From Diplonema japonicum (lineage: Eukaryota > Euglenozoa > Diplonemea > Diplonemida > Diplonemidae): DNA of 64,000 bases. The translations under genes and the position numbers were made by a program. Below the pieces are notes generated by a model. It was given only the letters and a program-made list of their open reading frames with translations, did no database searches and had not been told where the DNA came from. The stretch covers positions 62,001 to 126,000 of the forward strand of contig OZ025687.1 of NCBI GenBank assembly GCA_964019335.1, in the 5' to 3' direction. Shown here piece by piece: positions 1 through 12,009 of this stretch. Numbering within the stretch: the stretch's first letter is position 1; the number at the start of each line of letters is the position of its first letter.

Positions 1-311
1 ACGAAGATCTCGACGAACGACACGTACAACATGACACCGCTGGCGAGGGCCAGCGACGAGGCCAGAATCTTTGCCTCGGCAATCTTCCTCAACTGGGGGA
101 AGAAAGGCGTAGCACCGCCGATAGTGGTGGCGAGACCTGTGCATGTTAGTCTTTAAAAAATACCCATACCAGCTGCCAACGAGAGAATCACGGCGAGCGT
201 GACGTTCTCATCCTTGTCATCAGTGCTGTCCTTCTTTTCCGTCGTTGCCTGGGCCGCTACTCTGCTCAACAGGCAGAGCCCATACAACAAACCGATCGTC
301 TTCTTGTTCAT
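1..311 (-). CDS. ZIP-family metal (zinc) transporter, 5' part
   Basis: Partial gene running off the left edge. Exon 1 is 170..311 and exon 2 is 136 down to the edge, separated by a 33-nt intron (137..169) that starts GTATGGG and ends GCACAG, with an ACTAAC branch-like motif. The ATG at 309-311 gives a signal peptide-like N-terminus (MNKKTIGLLYGLCLLSRVAA), then an acidic linker, then a membrane helix AVILSLAAGLATTIGGATPF. After the linker RKIAEAKILASS comes LALASGVMLYVSFVEIF, the characteristic ZIP/ZupT-type segment. ZIP proteins move divalent cations, mainly zinc, into the cytosol. Phase 1 joins phase 1 and restores the reading frame through the conserved AAGLATTIGG stretch, which supports the splice. 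The metal-binding helices lie outside the window. Family assignment is firm; the substrate is inferred. Confidence 0.85.
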
Positions 312-460
312 TATAATATCCTGTAGGAAGTAAAGCCGGCATGGGGCGGCACAACTACACCTAAGCAATGTGTACAAAGTGTAAGTGCTGAGCACCTACG
401 TCTAATTTTGGGACGTGAGTATCTGCTCCCAAGGACTAATGAGAGAGGCTGTGCGGTCGT

Positions 461-3400
461 TTAGCTTCGTAAGCTCCAGGAGCTTCTCTTCTGAGGTAGC
501 ATACGACCCTGCTTGTGTTTGAGTTGCTCTGCGGTAATACCTTGGCTTTCATTCACAAATGAGACGCATGATTGCAGGCAAGTGACAAGCCTCTGCACCA
601 CATCAAGCATCTCGGTGTTAGATGCGTCACGTGTCGCCGTGCCCTCAGGGCACGGAGTCGGGACCGGTGGCGTGCTGTAGGTGCTGTCGGTGTGAAACTG
701 TTGCATCCGCTGCTCCATTTCAGCGATGCCAGATTCCTTGGCCAACTGCAACACAGTCGCCAGCAGGCCTGACGTTTTCGTGGCGCACACCGAGGTGTCG
801 ATAGGGCTCAACGTAGGCGATGCTTGAGACGAGTCGAGGATTTGGTTCCGCACGCTGCAAAGTAAAGGGTACATAAAGGGTATACTCACGAGCGGCACAT
901 ACCTCGTCTCCACGGCCTGCACTTTGTCAACAAAAGTGTTCACCTGTACTACTAGGCAGCAGCGTTCGGTGCGCCACTCCTGCGGGGTCGTGTCTTGACT
1001 AGCGTGACATACCTCAAATGTTTCACAAACAGGAAGAGAGGCCACGATGCTGGGTAAAGGTGCCTCCGTTCTAAAACACAAGACACGAAGCCCTTCATCA
1101 GGCTGCTGTCCAGCATGTGCTTCGAAGAGCCCTCTGCCGTCACGCGTGTCGACCTGCTTCACAGAAAGCACACGGAACACATTATCATCTTCAGGCTCCA
1201 GCGCTTCTTGCTTCACAGGAATATTCTCCGCATAAGCTCTCGAGGGGATGTATGTGCTGTGCATGATGTTGTGTGTGCCTTGGAATGCATACCTTTCCTC
1301 TTCCTCGTTGCACTCCGGGCACCGCAGTACATACATCTCCTCTAAGCCTTGCAATCGCGAGTTTACAAAAAAGTAGTTCTCAGGGGCCGGTGTCGTGAGC
1401 ATGGACGCCCTGCGCAGTGACGTCCTGGAAGGTGCCGGCTCCAGCTTCTGTATGGTGTCATGTGGCATAGCAAGCATACCATACTAACCTCCTCGATGTC
1501 TGCTTCAGCCGCCGCGACCATCTCCTTTAACACGGCTGCTGTTTCATAATTGCAAACACGTGTCAGGAGTTCCGTGGCCTGTGTTGATAAAAGGATCTTA
1601 AGAAGCACACCTGTCTGAGGTTATCGATCACATCCATCAGCGAGGGCTGATAAGATACATGCAGGTACTTAACGTAGTAATTCATGTGGTCGTCCGTTAC
1701 CATGGCGGGTACTACGGGGATCAGTTTGTACAGTGTTTCATGCGGCAAGATGCGGTGGACCTCTTTGGGGAGGGCAGGCTTGCCTGCTTCCCGAAGACAT
1801 TCAGACAGATGCAGAAGGAGAGCTGCAACAGCTATGTGTGTTCTAGATGCTTCTTGCGAGTCGAAATGGTACTTGTGTGCCAAGACAAGCTTCCGCATCC
1901 ACTCGATGCCTTCCTCAAGTGAGTAGGCGTCAAAGCAGATGCGAGAAACATGGAGTACAATTCTCCCATGCTCTTCTCTAATGTTCCTCGTTGCCTCTGA
2001 CTGGAGCTGTTCGTTGTGCTCTGCGATGCTGAGTAGATTCTGTGTCAACCATTTCGCTTCCACTTCTTTGCCGTTCTCCAGCTTCAGGAGGGCCCCTGCA
2101 GCTGACTTATCTATCAGCTTCAATGCACTCACAGGAACACCCAACTCAGCTACTTCTTTCATTAAGCACATATTCAGCCTCGCACCCTTCTCAGCCTTTG
2201 ATGCCAGTTTGATGATGGTACTGAGTGCGCTTATTCCGTGTTCAGCGTGGTCATCGCAAAGCATAGGGAAGACAATACCCACTATCTTCTGCATGGTGTG
2301 GTCTGACCACACGTCTGCGGCCCCCATCATGTGGATGACGAGGCCTAACGCCACACTTTTGTACTTGGCGCCGTTCTTACTTGACATCAACAGATGTAAG
2401 GTGTTAATGACGCTGGAAGTGCATCCTTTCGTGTCGCAGTACTGAACGCAGGTGTTCAGGATCACTGCAGTGGCATGGTCTACAAGCTGTATGGACCATT
2501 CGATTTTCTCGTCTGGCGTGCACAGTGCCTGCAACATCTCTGGTAGCACGTGTAGTACGTCTGTGATCTCCTCAATACTAACCCTCTTCTGATCCCACTC
2601 TTCACTGCCTTCTAAGATACCTACTGCCAAAAGTGAAATAGCTCTCATGTCTGCCTCTTCACTCTTCAGCAGTGAATCAAGCCGTTCTTCCAGGTCTGCT
2701 AACGCAGTTTGCTTCGCCACAATAGTCATGGCAATGGTTGTTGTTTCCTCCCTGAATTCCTGCGTTTTCTGCCCGTTAAAGTGGTCGGCTGTACTTTGCG
2801 CAAACTTTCGCATGCTACTGACCTGGTCTTTGTACGTTTTAATTGCGATCTCCAATCGCTCCTTCTCTTGTTCCGACTCTTTGCGGATTCCATGCCACGT
2901 GGTCAGCAACCGGTTCAGCAGTGGCGTGAACAACGTGGTTGCGTGCTGGTACTGCACAGTGGTAAAGGTACCACACCCCACGACGGTGCTGAAGCACTCG
3001 CCTATGACCTCAAGGACGTGGCTGCGGTGCTCTCGTGAACTCAGCTGATCACCCAATCTAATGGCGATGATTGCAATGTCTTTGACGAGAGGCAGGGGGT
3101 TTGCCACGCGTGACACGAATGCTTGTATCGAAGCGGCACTTGCGATGAGGTCCTTGCAGCTTAGCACCTGCTGCGTCAGTATCCCGATAACGTCGGGGCC
3201 GCGCAGAACACCTACGAGATCTGCGAGCGTCTCGCCCCACGTGATGCATACAACAGCTGGCATAGAGGTGGTACTGCATGCCTCAGCAAAAGAGAGGCCC
3301 AAGTTGCGAAAGGCGTTGTGTGCATCATCTGGCATTGGAGATGTCAGCAACAACGATCTCAGCACCAGTTGAAACACATGTCTGTGAACTTCCTTATACG

Positions 3401-5645
3401 CCAGCCCACCCCATATCCTCCTATTCTTCAGACATGAACTAAGCACAGCCAACAAGTGCTTCCACAAGTGGTAGTCATCGTCGCTCGGAACGAGTTCGTT
3501 GCTGTAAACAGCGTCGCAGTACCACGTCAGGGTGCTGGGGTCGGCACTCGCCACTCGACAGAAGATGGTCAAAATGCTGTCGAGGACAGCCTCCGACTCC
3601 GTTTTACACAGTAAGGCAAGAAGGAAGTTCATGACAACTGTGAAAAATCGTAGCAGTTCATCGACTTCGATGCTTGCAATGGAGTCGATCATGCTGGGCA
3701 GTGCGTCGTGGTGGCTGCTGTCTGTACATCTTACTGCCTTTGGCAGCCAGTTCAGCAAGGTGGCTAATTTCTCAGAGGAAGTAGACTGGTTCGGATGCAG
3801 CGTGCTTACAGGTCTTACCGAGAGCGTCAAGCACGCCTTGCCGTTGTCGCAGCAGTCCTTTTCCCGTCTCTCGTTGTACAGCATGTCGTAGTTCTCAGAA
3901 CCGTCATGGATCCTGGCGTAAGATTCGCACCCTGCGGAGAGCACGTGTAGCTCGTGTGCCGATTTCCTCACCAGGTAACCGTTGGGTGCTATGGGGAGGA
4001 ACGCATGGCCAACCAAAACGAGTGGGCTTTGCTTCTTCTTGAAGGATATGTGGTAGATGGTGATGAAGATGTGTAGGTCTGGGTGCAGGCACTCGGGGAG
4101 GGTGATGATGAACTCGTCGTCGAAAGATGGCTCCTTTTGGTGGAAAGACACGGCGGTGTATTGCCTGCTGACAAGACCCCGGCCATCTTTGTCAATCATG
4201 CATTGCGGCACAGGAGGAGCGTGCGTGTTGTGCTTTGTCCTTAACATGACTTCGACGATGAAGGTGCGGATGTCTGTGTCGCTGCGTATCTTCGGCTTGT
4301 ACAACGAGAGGCCATGAATGCGCAGGTAGAAATCGTTTCTGAACTGCTGCGGAGGCAGGGGTGGGACGGGCAGCTGAGGTGCGCAGGCTGTCATCACACT
4401 GCCCGCAACATAGCAATGCCGTATATTTTTACTCCCAAAGCTTTTAGCGGTCGGCGACAATGAGAGGGGGTGCACATGGTCAGCTGACACCTGTTCCATG
4501 CGTAAATTGATACTCACCATGATTTTGTCAAGCTTCCGCTTATCCTCTTCCAAGTGGTGCACGAAACAAGCATCAGCAGGCGTGGTCCCCTTACTCCTCC
4601 ACAGTGAAGAAGTGGCCAAGGCCCGCTCCATCCCATCGCCCCACGCCACATCCCCACCGTACAGTGGCAAAATACACCACCCAAGTTCTGTGCGCGTAAC
4701 CCACGTCCGCTCTGCTACATCCTGTGCTTTGGCACGAAGCTTCTCTGCGTCACTTGACTTCACCTTTGCAGACTTGTACATGTCGCCAACAAAGTTGTAG
4801 TCGTCACCGGTCAACAGCCGCTGCACCTTCAGCAGCAGATAGCACGGCGTGCTGCCAGCGTAAACGGAGTGTGGGATGTGCAACAAGCAGCTCTTAGGCT
4901 CCTTCCGCGAGTCATATTCCTCTTCATCCGGCCTGAACGGTCCCGAGTGAAAGGAGGTCCAGAAGGTTTCACATATCTTTCGTGGCTTATCTTCGTACGA
5001 CCAGCACGAGATGCCCACCCATAGCGGCTCCACGTCGCCATGTGTGTTGTGCAGCACTGTGGAGACGCTGTCGACAGAGACAGAGATCAGGACGGCGGGC
5101 CGCCAGGAAGCAGGGTAGATGAGGGGGTTGGACGAGCACATGCCTCTGCTTAGGAGGCCGCCCGATCCGCGATGGAGGGATTTGTTTTGTTTGTGGAGTT
5201 GGAGGCGTGCGTCGCGGGACCAGAGTGTGGGGGGCTTCAGGGGCACGTGGAGGCGGGTGCGAGCGTAGTGCAGGGGGTTGGCAATGAGGTCGCCAGTCTC
5301 GTCGTTGAAGCTATCGTTGCGAGCAGGCTGCGTGGGGGTGAACTTCTGGGGTGAGTTGGGGCTCGGTTCCGCAGCAGCGCACCTCATTGGCGGCTCGCCG
5401 TCTAGCCACACAGCAGCACGCCCCTTGCGCATGATGGCCACCACATCGTTGTCCTCCTCCACCACTCGGCTGATGTTCAACCACGGCTCACACCCACACC
5501 ACCGTCCCATCACGTCCTCTAGCCCAGCCCCGCTGCTCTTCCTCCTCCATTCTCCGGTCCAACAGCTCTCCCCAACCTCACGCTTCTTTACAATCGCCGT
5601 ATGCTCGTCCTTGAAGATATGTTCCCAGTCATCGCACTCACTCAT
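461..5645 (-). CDS. DOCK-family Rho/Rac guanine nucleotide exchange factor (DHR-1 and DHR-2)
   Basis: A protein of about 1690 residues. Start ATG 5643-5645, stop TAA 461-463. Introns I can place: 1579..1610 (32 nt, GTGTGC donor), 1448..1479 (32 nt, GTATGC), 980..1012 (33 nt, GTATGT, stopless and in frame) and possibly 4491..4517 (27 nt, GTGAGT, also in frame). With these removed the coding sum is 5061 nt. From about residue 430, FYLRIHGLSLYKPKI followed by a beta-rich stretch resembles the DHR-1 C2 domain, which binds phosphoinositides. A long helical middle part follows. The C-terminal 380 residues (HVSYQPSLMDVIDNLRQATE, then ENYFFVNSRLQGLEEMYVLR, EWRTERCCLVVQVNTF and LSPID) match the DHR-2 exchange region. 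DOCK proteins load Rac/Cdc42 GTPases to drive actin remodelling. The subfamily is not resolved. Calling DHR-2 is moderately firm; the intron at 4491 is tentative. Confidence 0.75.
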
Positions 5646-8018
5646 CTTGCACTAGAAATGTAAGTTACATCGGGTTATAAGGATAAAAGGGGAAGATAAA
5701 AATACGTGGAAATCTTTAGGCAGGGGGGAGGGACGAATAATAATAGTAATGAAAAGAAGGGAGCGTATGAAGGAACAAAAAGTAAGAGCGATACAGATCG
5801 TTTTTTTTTTCTTCTTTTTACAACGGTGTCAAAGGGGCGAGAACAAAACGCTGTTGCGTGTCCTCTGCTTCTTCGAGACTAAGGTTGCATGCCATTGTTT
5901 GGTTCTTGTTCGATTCTCTTCTTTCTTTTCTTTTTTGTTCTTCTTTTTAATACGGAAACGGATACAAATACAGACGGGGCCCTCACCTTTCCTAATGTGC
6001 TGTTTTTGTTAACATGGAAACATGGGACAGTCGGCCTGCCCTTATGCTTTCTTACTTTTTATTTCTTTTTTTTGAGACTACTAACTGGCATGTTAAGCAA
6101 ACTAAACTTGTATTCTTCTTCTTTCCCCCACCCAAGTCTGCAAGCAGAATTTCTTTCATCACGTGACCCGGAGCTTTACTTTCCACTCTCTTGGAAAAAA
6201 AAACCACGAGAAAAAAAAGAAGAAAAAGTTGTAGGTTGCAGACGGAGGTAATATATTCATTGTGTTTGTTTTCTCTTTAAATTATGGAAAAGGATGAGGA
6301 AGAGGAGAGAGAGGGGAGGGAGAGGGAGTGGATCCACTACTCGGGTCCCGTCCTCCCTCCGAGGGGTCGAAGTTGAAGTTCTTTTTTTTATTTTTTTTTT
6401 TTTTTTTTATTTTTAACTTTTTGCATTTTTTACGGAATTGAATTTTCAGAAAGAAGAAAAAAAAGAAAGAAAAGAACACGTATCTCTTAGTCCCAATGCG
6501 TGTAAAAAAAAAAAAAAAAAAAATACATTCCCTCCTAATCGTGATCCTTCCACTGTCGTCGGTTTTTTGACCTTTTTCTACACAACAGATTGGACACTTT
6601 TTCTTTTTTTTTTCTTTTTTTCTATTTCTACCTTCCTTCTCTTTGTGAACTTGCCGCTGCTTTTTTCTCCTTTGCGCAACAATAAAAAGATAACATGAAA
6701 CCATGCGCGGAAGAGGCTATGTTTGCAAACAAGTAGAACAGACAAAGGGAAAGGGGAGGTGAGATAAGTAAAGAGAGAGCGAGGGGGAGGGGGGGATCCT
6801 TAAATACATGCCGGAAAAAAAAAAAAACTCTTCTTCTGAGGGTGCTGGTTACCAGGTCCAACAGGTACCTCCCTCCCGCGGGAACCCTTGATCGGATTTT
6901 CACGTTTTTCGCGGCCCCGCCCCTGTTATGGAGGAAGCCGCCGTCCCGTCCAGTCGTTCTACTTTCACAAAGCTAAAGAAAAAGAAGAAGAAAAAAAGAG
7001 AGAGAGAAATACAGTAACACATCGTGACCACGAAAACAAAGCGCTCCTTTTCTCTCAGTAAGCCCTCAGGGAGAGACCCCCCCGAAGCGAAGGAAGGACG
7101 AGAACAGGGTAGCCGGCCCCTTGTTTAGCAGTAAAGAAAAGAAAAAAATAGTAAACAGTCTTTTTTGTTTCGACAAGTCAACGACCTGTTCTAGAAAAAA
7201 GAAGAGAAAAAAAACCACCGATTGGGAGGAAGGGGGGGAGGGAGGGAGGGAGGGAGGGGGTTTTTAAGTTATAGCCAGCAAACTCACCATCTTTTTTCTT
7301 CTTCTGTTTTTTAAGTCCAGTTGATGTAAACTAAACAAGCCGACCCCGTGAAATAGGGGAAGGGAAATAGGAAGAAAAAAAATTGAAACTGAAACTTTTT
7401 TTTCTTCACCCTCCTTCAGAAACACAAGTTACTAGGAGAGAGGAAGAGGAGGGCTAGCCTGATAAAATATTCAGGCGCTTCGCATAGAGTAGCTCACTTC
7501 ACACACAAGAAGGGTTTCGCAAAGGCTAGAAAAAGGAGGGGGGTGGGGAGGTACTCCACCCTAGCCCCATTTCACTACCCTTACGATTCGACAAAACATT
7601 TCTTTCTTATTTCTTCTGCCCTTAACTCTGCTGTGTTATGTACAATAGTTCGCTATTGTTTTTCTTCTTCTTTTTTATTTTTTTTCCTCTCCCTCCCCTC
7701 CCCCAAAAAAAAGTCGTTTTCTTTGGGGAACAGGTAATGCGATTACTAAGTTAGAAACTTATCACAAAACCAGTCTTCTGCCGCACCTACCGGAAACAAG
7801 AAAAAAAACCTTTTTTAAAGTTCTCTAATTGTATGTCTGTTTCTTTTTTTTTTTCCCTTTTCCTTCTGCTTTTTCCCTTCATGAATGATGATCAATCCTT
7901 TCAAAGAAACAGTGGGAGGGGGAAAAAAAAAACGTAACCCCCCTCTTACAACAATCAGGCCACCAACCAATGCTGGCCACTTCGAGGAGCATCGGTATCT
8001 TCGGTAAATCCTACTCGC
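5646..8018 (-). other. Gene-free low-complexity block (about 2.4 kb)
   Basis: Long A and T runs, mixed A/G and C/T tracts, and a few GC-richer islands (about 6850-6960 and 7030-7130) that I cannot match to any gene or RNA. At 7228..7262 there is a run of GGGA units with G-quadruplex potential on the plus strand. Frames in this block are homopolymer translations (poly-F, poly-K) and give no domain. No tRNA, rRNA or snRNA was recognised. Confidence 0.6.
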
Positions 8019-8291
8019 CTACTCGCTGTAGAGGTATGCGGGGTCATCCTCATCTTGCGAGTGATGTATTTCAACAGTGCAGTCTGAAGTGTTGGAAGCT
8101 ACATCAGGCTCTATCTGCACTGCTTCGGGGCTAGCAGTGAGGGGTGGTGTAGGTGGTGCCACCGGATCCATCTTTTTTATATTGCACTCTTCCATGTTCT
8201 CGTTCCCATTCTCTTCCTCTTCTGCGGCACCTGTCCTACCCCGCAAAGGGAAACAGAATAACAGCCTCTTCACACCGAGCACACACGGCAT
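8019..8291 (-). CDS. Small acidic protein, uncertain
   Basis: Open frame ending TAG at 8019. The only ATG codons are internal. From 8291 it encodes about 90 residues with an acidic, Pro/Ser-rich tail ending SQDEDDPAYLYSE. The open frame extends further upstream through a hydrophobic FFFLFFFFVAIFFASSIVG stretch, but no ATG precedes it, and no convincing upstream exon was found. A single-pass membrane protein with an unseen first exon is possible. The composition looks coding rather than homopolymer noise, but there is no family match. Low confidence. Confidence 0.3.
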   Translation of the reverse strand: MPCVLGVKRLLFCFPLRGRTGAAEEEENGNENMEECNIKKMDPVAPPTPPLTASPEAVQIEPDVASNTSDCTVEIHHSQDEDDPAYLYSE

Positions 8292-8439
8292 TTGGATACC
8301 TACTATGCTGCTAGCGAAGAATATGGCAACAAAAAAAAAAAACAAGAAGAAAAACAACTTCTGATGTTAAAACATCAGTTGTCCTACATTATACAGAAAT
8401 CAAACTAAAAAAAAAAGGAAGTGGTGTCTTCTTGCTTGT

Positions 8440-10678
8440 CTATCTGGCTTCGATGAGCAAGTCATCCATCTTGTCGCTCTGTGCAGTGCAGTGAGTGTGT
8501 GTGGTGTGGTAGTGACCATACCGTCTGTGTCACTTGCAGGTTGTGGTCGTTGCAGAGGTGGAGAAGGGAGATGAAATAAAGCGAAATCGAAATCTGCGTT
8601 GTGTTGTGTTGTGTTGTGTTGTGATCTTGTACCTCATGGACATGGGCTGCTATCTTCATCTCCTTGACAATGGATTGCATGCCGTTGATCAGCGTTGAGA
8701 AGAGAGTGCTCTCTATCTTCCCGTCCCTCCCTTTTCGCCTGGTCATGCACTTCCACATGGTGTCCTTCAGCTTCTTGATGTCCACTACCTTTGCCTTCTT
8801 GGCGTAGTCTATGTTTAGGGTCTGCACCTCCTTGGGCCGCTCCACAATGTCTATGTCAGTCGGCAGTTCAGGAGGCTTCTCTTCATCCTCTCGTTGTTCT
8901 TCTTGGCCTTCCCCTTGTGGTAGCTCCATCAGGACTGGTGTTTCTTGCAAGGTGCTCATTGTGTTGAGAGTGTTGAAAAGCGGCTCCTCGTCGTTCATGT
9001 CGACGTCGTCATCAGCGCCCCACTCACCCCACTCCTCGTTCCCTGTGTCTTCTGCCTCCCGTGGTGGTGTGGCAATTACCTGCGTGAGTTCCTCGCTCAC
9101 ACCCACTGTCTGGTCTGCCTTCAGGACAGGGTGGTCGGCCTCTGTCCCATCTTGGTACACTTGCTTCTTGTGCACCATATTCCAGTGCGGTAGGCAGTTG
9201 AGCTTGAAAAAGGCCTCTGTGGTAACGAGGTGGTCGTCGGGTAGCAGGATCTTGTTGCTCCTCGCATGCTTCATGCTTACCTCCGCGTTGACGTAGTTCT
9301 CGATGAACGCTTCGTCTTCTTTCCGTTCTTCCCACTTGAGTCTGTCCTTCCCTCGTGGGAGCAGCTGGGCCACCGTCGACTTCGCAGGTGTCAGCTTCTC
9401 TCTGACCTCGTCGGTCATCTCCATAACGATGCCCTCGCTAGCCTGCTTCTTTTTGCGCTGTGTTTCTGTGGCAGTGTGCTGTGTTTGCCGCACCATCCTC
9501 CACCTGTTGGTGTCAAATGGGCCCTGCCACGCACCCACTTGCTTCGTCTGGTGCATTTCCAGAATCTCTGCCTCGCCCTCAGGTGCCAAGTTCAGTGTCG
9601 ACGCCACCAGATAGCTATCTTTGAATACTTTTATGTCTGCTTTTTTTTCCATGTTCTGCAGACGTTCTTCGACCTCTTTCTGCTCTTCCTTATCGGCGTT
9701 GAAGAGGGGTACCTCCTCCTGCACTGTGATCACAGGCCCATCGTCAATCAGCATATCGGGCATTTCGTATCCCTCGCCACCACCGCCACCGTCGTCGGAG
9801 TCGACTTCGTTTGCAGCATCAGGCAGCGCCACCTCTGCGAGGGGGGATGACGGCGGGACTTCCATTAGGACTTCTGACTCTTGCATGGGAGGGGCTTCTG
9901 CTGCAGTTTCGCTGGTCTCAGCTACTTTGGGAACCTCCTCCTTTTGTTTCCCGTCGTCTTGTATTTCCTCCAACACCGACAGATCGACCTCCCCCACCTC
10001 AAGCGGTGGTTCGGTGTCATCCACCGTCGCACCCATTTCCACAGTGTTGCTGTCTATCTGCACGTTCAGGAACTTCCCGAATGGGCAATTCATGAGAAGC
10101 AGCCCATTGGCGCCCCCTTGATCGAACCTGGAACTCGTCCGCGCGAACAATGGATCCACGAGGGCAGTCCTCTCTGTTTTGTTGAGGTTGATTTCATCTG
10201 GTGCTGCAATGGTTGTGGTGAGCACACGTCGTCGCTTCGCCTTCTCCTTCGGCTGCTGCGTCGTGCTTTCGTCGCCTTCAGGGACTTCCGGTTTTGCCTC
10301 TTCGCCCTTTGTAATGGCCGTCTGCACTTTTGAAGATTGCAGCAGCAGGGCGTCGACCTTATACGAAAACACCTTCGCCGCCGACTCGATTGCCACACCG
10401 CTTGTGTGGAAGTCGCCATCTGCACCGAGCTGCTTCGCCAACACGGGCAGGCTCTCGAACTGGTTCACGCTCCACGCGTTCTTTACGTTTATCTTGTTCT
10501 CCGATGCCTTCTGCAGGACGCCACCCCAGCTGTCCTTTATCTCTTTGATGTTCACAATGCCACCCACCACACGCCCCGCTCCTCCTGCCTTGCCGTACAT
10601 CTCGAGGCGGCGCTTTTTCTCCACCTCCTCTCGCTGCGCTTGCCGCTCGGCCGCATCCTTGTCTGCCTTCCTTTTCAT
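8440..10678 (-). CDS. NCAPH: Condensin complex subunit 2 (Barren/CAP-H kleisin)
   Basis: About 718-731 residues. The start is the ATG at 10676-10678 (MKRKADKD); upstream in-frame codons lack an ATG. Family signatures, in order: NKINVKNAWSVNQFESLPVL and VAIESAAKVFSYKVDAL near the N-terminus; DPLFARTSSRFDQGGANGLL; a long acidic middle; FFKLNCLPHWNMVHKKQVY; NIDYAKKAKVVDIKKLKDTM; and a C-terminal ISLYFISLLHLCNDHNLQ winged-helix-like end. CAP-H is the kleisin that bridges SMC2/SMC4 and the HEAT subunits for mitotic chromosome compaction. The last intron, 8479..8521 (43 nt, GTATGG...GCACAG), joins ...HNLQVTQT to SDKMDDLLIEAR and the stop TAG at 8440. A second, in-frame 39-nt intron (8594..8632, GTACAAG...ACGCAG) is probable because it interrupts the conserved C-terminal block. 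Confidence 0.93.
8597..8623 (-). repeat. (GTTGT)n pentanucleotide repeat inside a probable intron
   Basis: About five tandem GTTGT units (ACAAC on the coding strand) fill most of the predicted 39-nt intron of the condensin gene. If not spliced, they would insert a Thr/Gln/Asn-rich peptide between HVHE and ISISLYFISLLHL. Confidence 0.8.
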
Positions 10679-10761
10679 CTTGTGGACCTGTTTTAAGAGT
10701 TTCTTGAATGAGTGATAAAAGCAGTTGAGCAAACACTCTTACAGCACTCTACTCTATGTCA

Positions 10762-10946
10762 CTATTGCACGCTGCATGCTCCATCTCTCCCTGGGGGTCC
10801 GGGGGGGCCTGGAGGTCCTATGGGCCCTATGTGTGGTTTTTCATTTTCTCATCGAAAGGAATACCAGGTGGACCCCTTGGGCCTGTTGCTGAAGCTGCCT
10901 TTGCTGGTGCTGCTGCTGCCTTTGCTGGTGCTGCTGCTGCTGACAT
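10762..10946 (-). CDS. 48-residue collagen-like protein with C-terminal CaaX-like box
   Basis: A two-exon micro-gene, too short to stand out as an open frame. Exon 1 is 10865..10946 (ATG at 10944-10946) and exon 2 is 10762..10826 (TAG at 10762). They are separated by a 38-nt intron, 10827..10864, that begins GTATTCC and ends CACATAG. The exon sum is 147 nt. The product starts MSAAAAPAKAAAAPAKAASA (two APAKAA repeats). It continues with uninterrupted Gly-X-Y triplets: GPR-GPP-GPI-GPP-GPP-GPP-GRD. It then ends GACSVQ. The splice joins GPRGPP to GPIGPP exactly in triplet register, which strongly supports it. CSVQ fits a CaaX prenylation signal; this is inference. No signal peptide is visible. 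It lies between condensin H and a LINE remnant, and TTACAC sits directly before the ATG. Function unknown. Confidence 0.75.
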
Positions 10947-11529
10947 GTGTAAATTATGTGTAGTGCTGTCCGTGCGTCGGGAAGTGACACTTGAGTGGTT
11001 AAAAAAACAACTGAATAAAGGAAACACACATGAAAGTAAAAGTAAAACACAGTCGCTACAAGAGAGGGAGTACTGTTGGCGTTTCTTTTTGATTCTTGGT
11101 CGTTTTCGCTGCTCCGAGTTTTCTTCTTCTTCTTTTTTCTTAATCAAACAAAGGGAAGGGGGGCTCTTCCCCTTAACACTGTTCATGCTTCGCTGCAATA
11201 AAAAGAAAATACTATTTTCACTGATGGGGGGAGAAGTGTGAGCAACGACCCACCATTAGGGAAACAAAAGGGGGGGGGGAAGCAATACAAGAAAAGAAAA
11301 ACTGCATCGAAGCACAAGGGGAGGAGAGGGTGTCAATCACCTGTTAAAAAAAACGGAGAAAAAAACCCCGCATTTTGTTTGACAACCCGAAGGGGGAACA
11401 ACAACTAAAAGAAAGAAAAAAAGCGACTATCAAAAGCACTTCGGGGAGCAGCGAGGTCAGGGGGGGTAGGGTGCCAAGACGAACTGAGTTCACAAACTAT
11501 ACAAAAAAAACAAGAGGGGTAAAAAAAAA

Positions 11530-11700
11530 AATCGATGAAGTTTCAGTGTGCAAGGTGCTCACTGTCTAAGAAATCCATCCTATCGGTCACCGTTCTGCGG
11601 TGTTGCTGTCTGGTGCTCCTGTCATAGCCATGTGCCGTCGGGGCCCATGTCGCAGGGTGTGCACCCTCGACTGAACATTGGCACCCTTTTGCTGCGCAAC
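11530..11700 (-). mobile_element. Decayed 3' end of LINE family A
   Basis: On the plus strand, TTTCAGTGTGCAAGGTGCTC and, further on, ATCGGTCACCGTTCTGCGG and ATGTGCCGTCGGG repeat segments found at 38900-39130 in the large LINE. Read on the minus strand, a short RVHTLRH peptide is still recognisable before frames break. It is a 5'-truncated remnant lying in the same direction as all genes. The A-run just left of it may mark the insertion tail. Confidence 0.7.
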
Positions 11701-12009
11701 ACGGTCATGATGATCATCCTCTTCGCTCTTGTTCGAAATGGGTATTTGTCCCCACCTCGTGTTTCATCTCGCACACAATTGGCATGGCAGTGTCGGCATC
11801 CATTCTCCGCATCTCGACAAGGATCGTCGCGAAACTAACTCGAAAAAAACAAAGGGCAGCAATTCCAGACAGGGAAAAGAGTTGGGAGCGGGGAAATAGT
11901 ATAATAGGGCAGTACAAATGGGAGAGGGGAGGGTCATCTAAATATTCGGAAAAAAAAAAATTAAATCAAAGGAAATAGAAGCTCCACACAGACTATAGGA
12001 GCATTATCT

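Noticed and set aside
892..935. A GTATAC...TTTGCAG segment in the DOCK gene as an intron
   Set aside because: Removal of 31 or 35 nt breaks the downstream frame, whereas the read-through keeps the protein open.
4391..4435. A 45-nt GTAAAA...GACAG segment in the DOCK gene as an intron
   Set aside because: It is in frame, but the donor differs from the GTATG class and no conserved flanking sequence decides it.
622..5655. Many plus-strand open frames opposite the DOCK gene
   Set aside because: They mirror the minus-strand coding sequence, have no domains, and fit antisense shadows of a conserved protein.
5749..7737. Frames in the 5.6-8.0 kb block
   Set aside because: Products are poly-Phe/Lys/Ser strings from homopolymers, with no domain or splice logic.
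8019..8357. Extending the small acidic gene to 8357
   Set aside because: The codon there is TTG on the coding strand; no ATG or upstream exon supports it.
10679..10732. A longer N-terminus for condensin H starting at 10732
   Set aside because: The first codon is TTG; the ATG at 10678 gives a plausible start, and an AG lies just before it.
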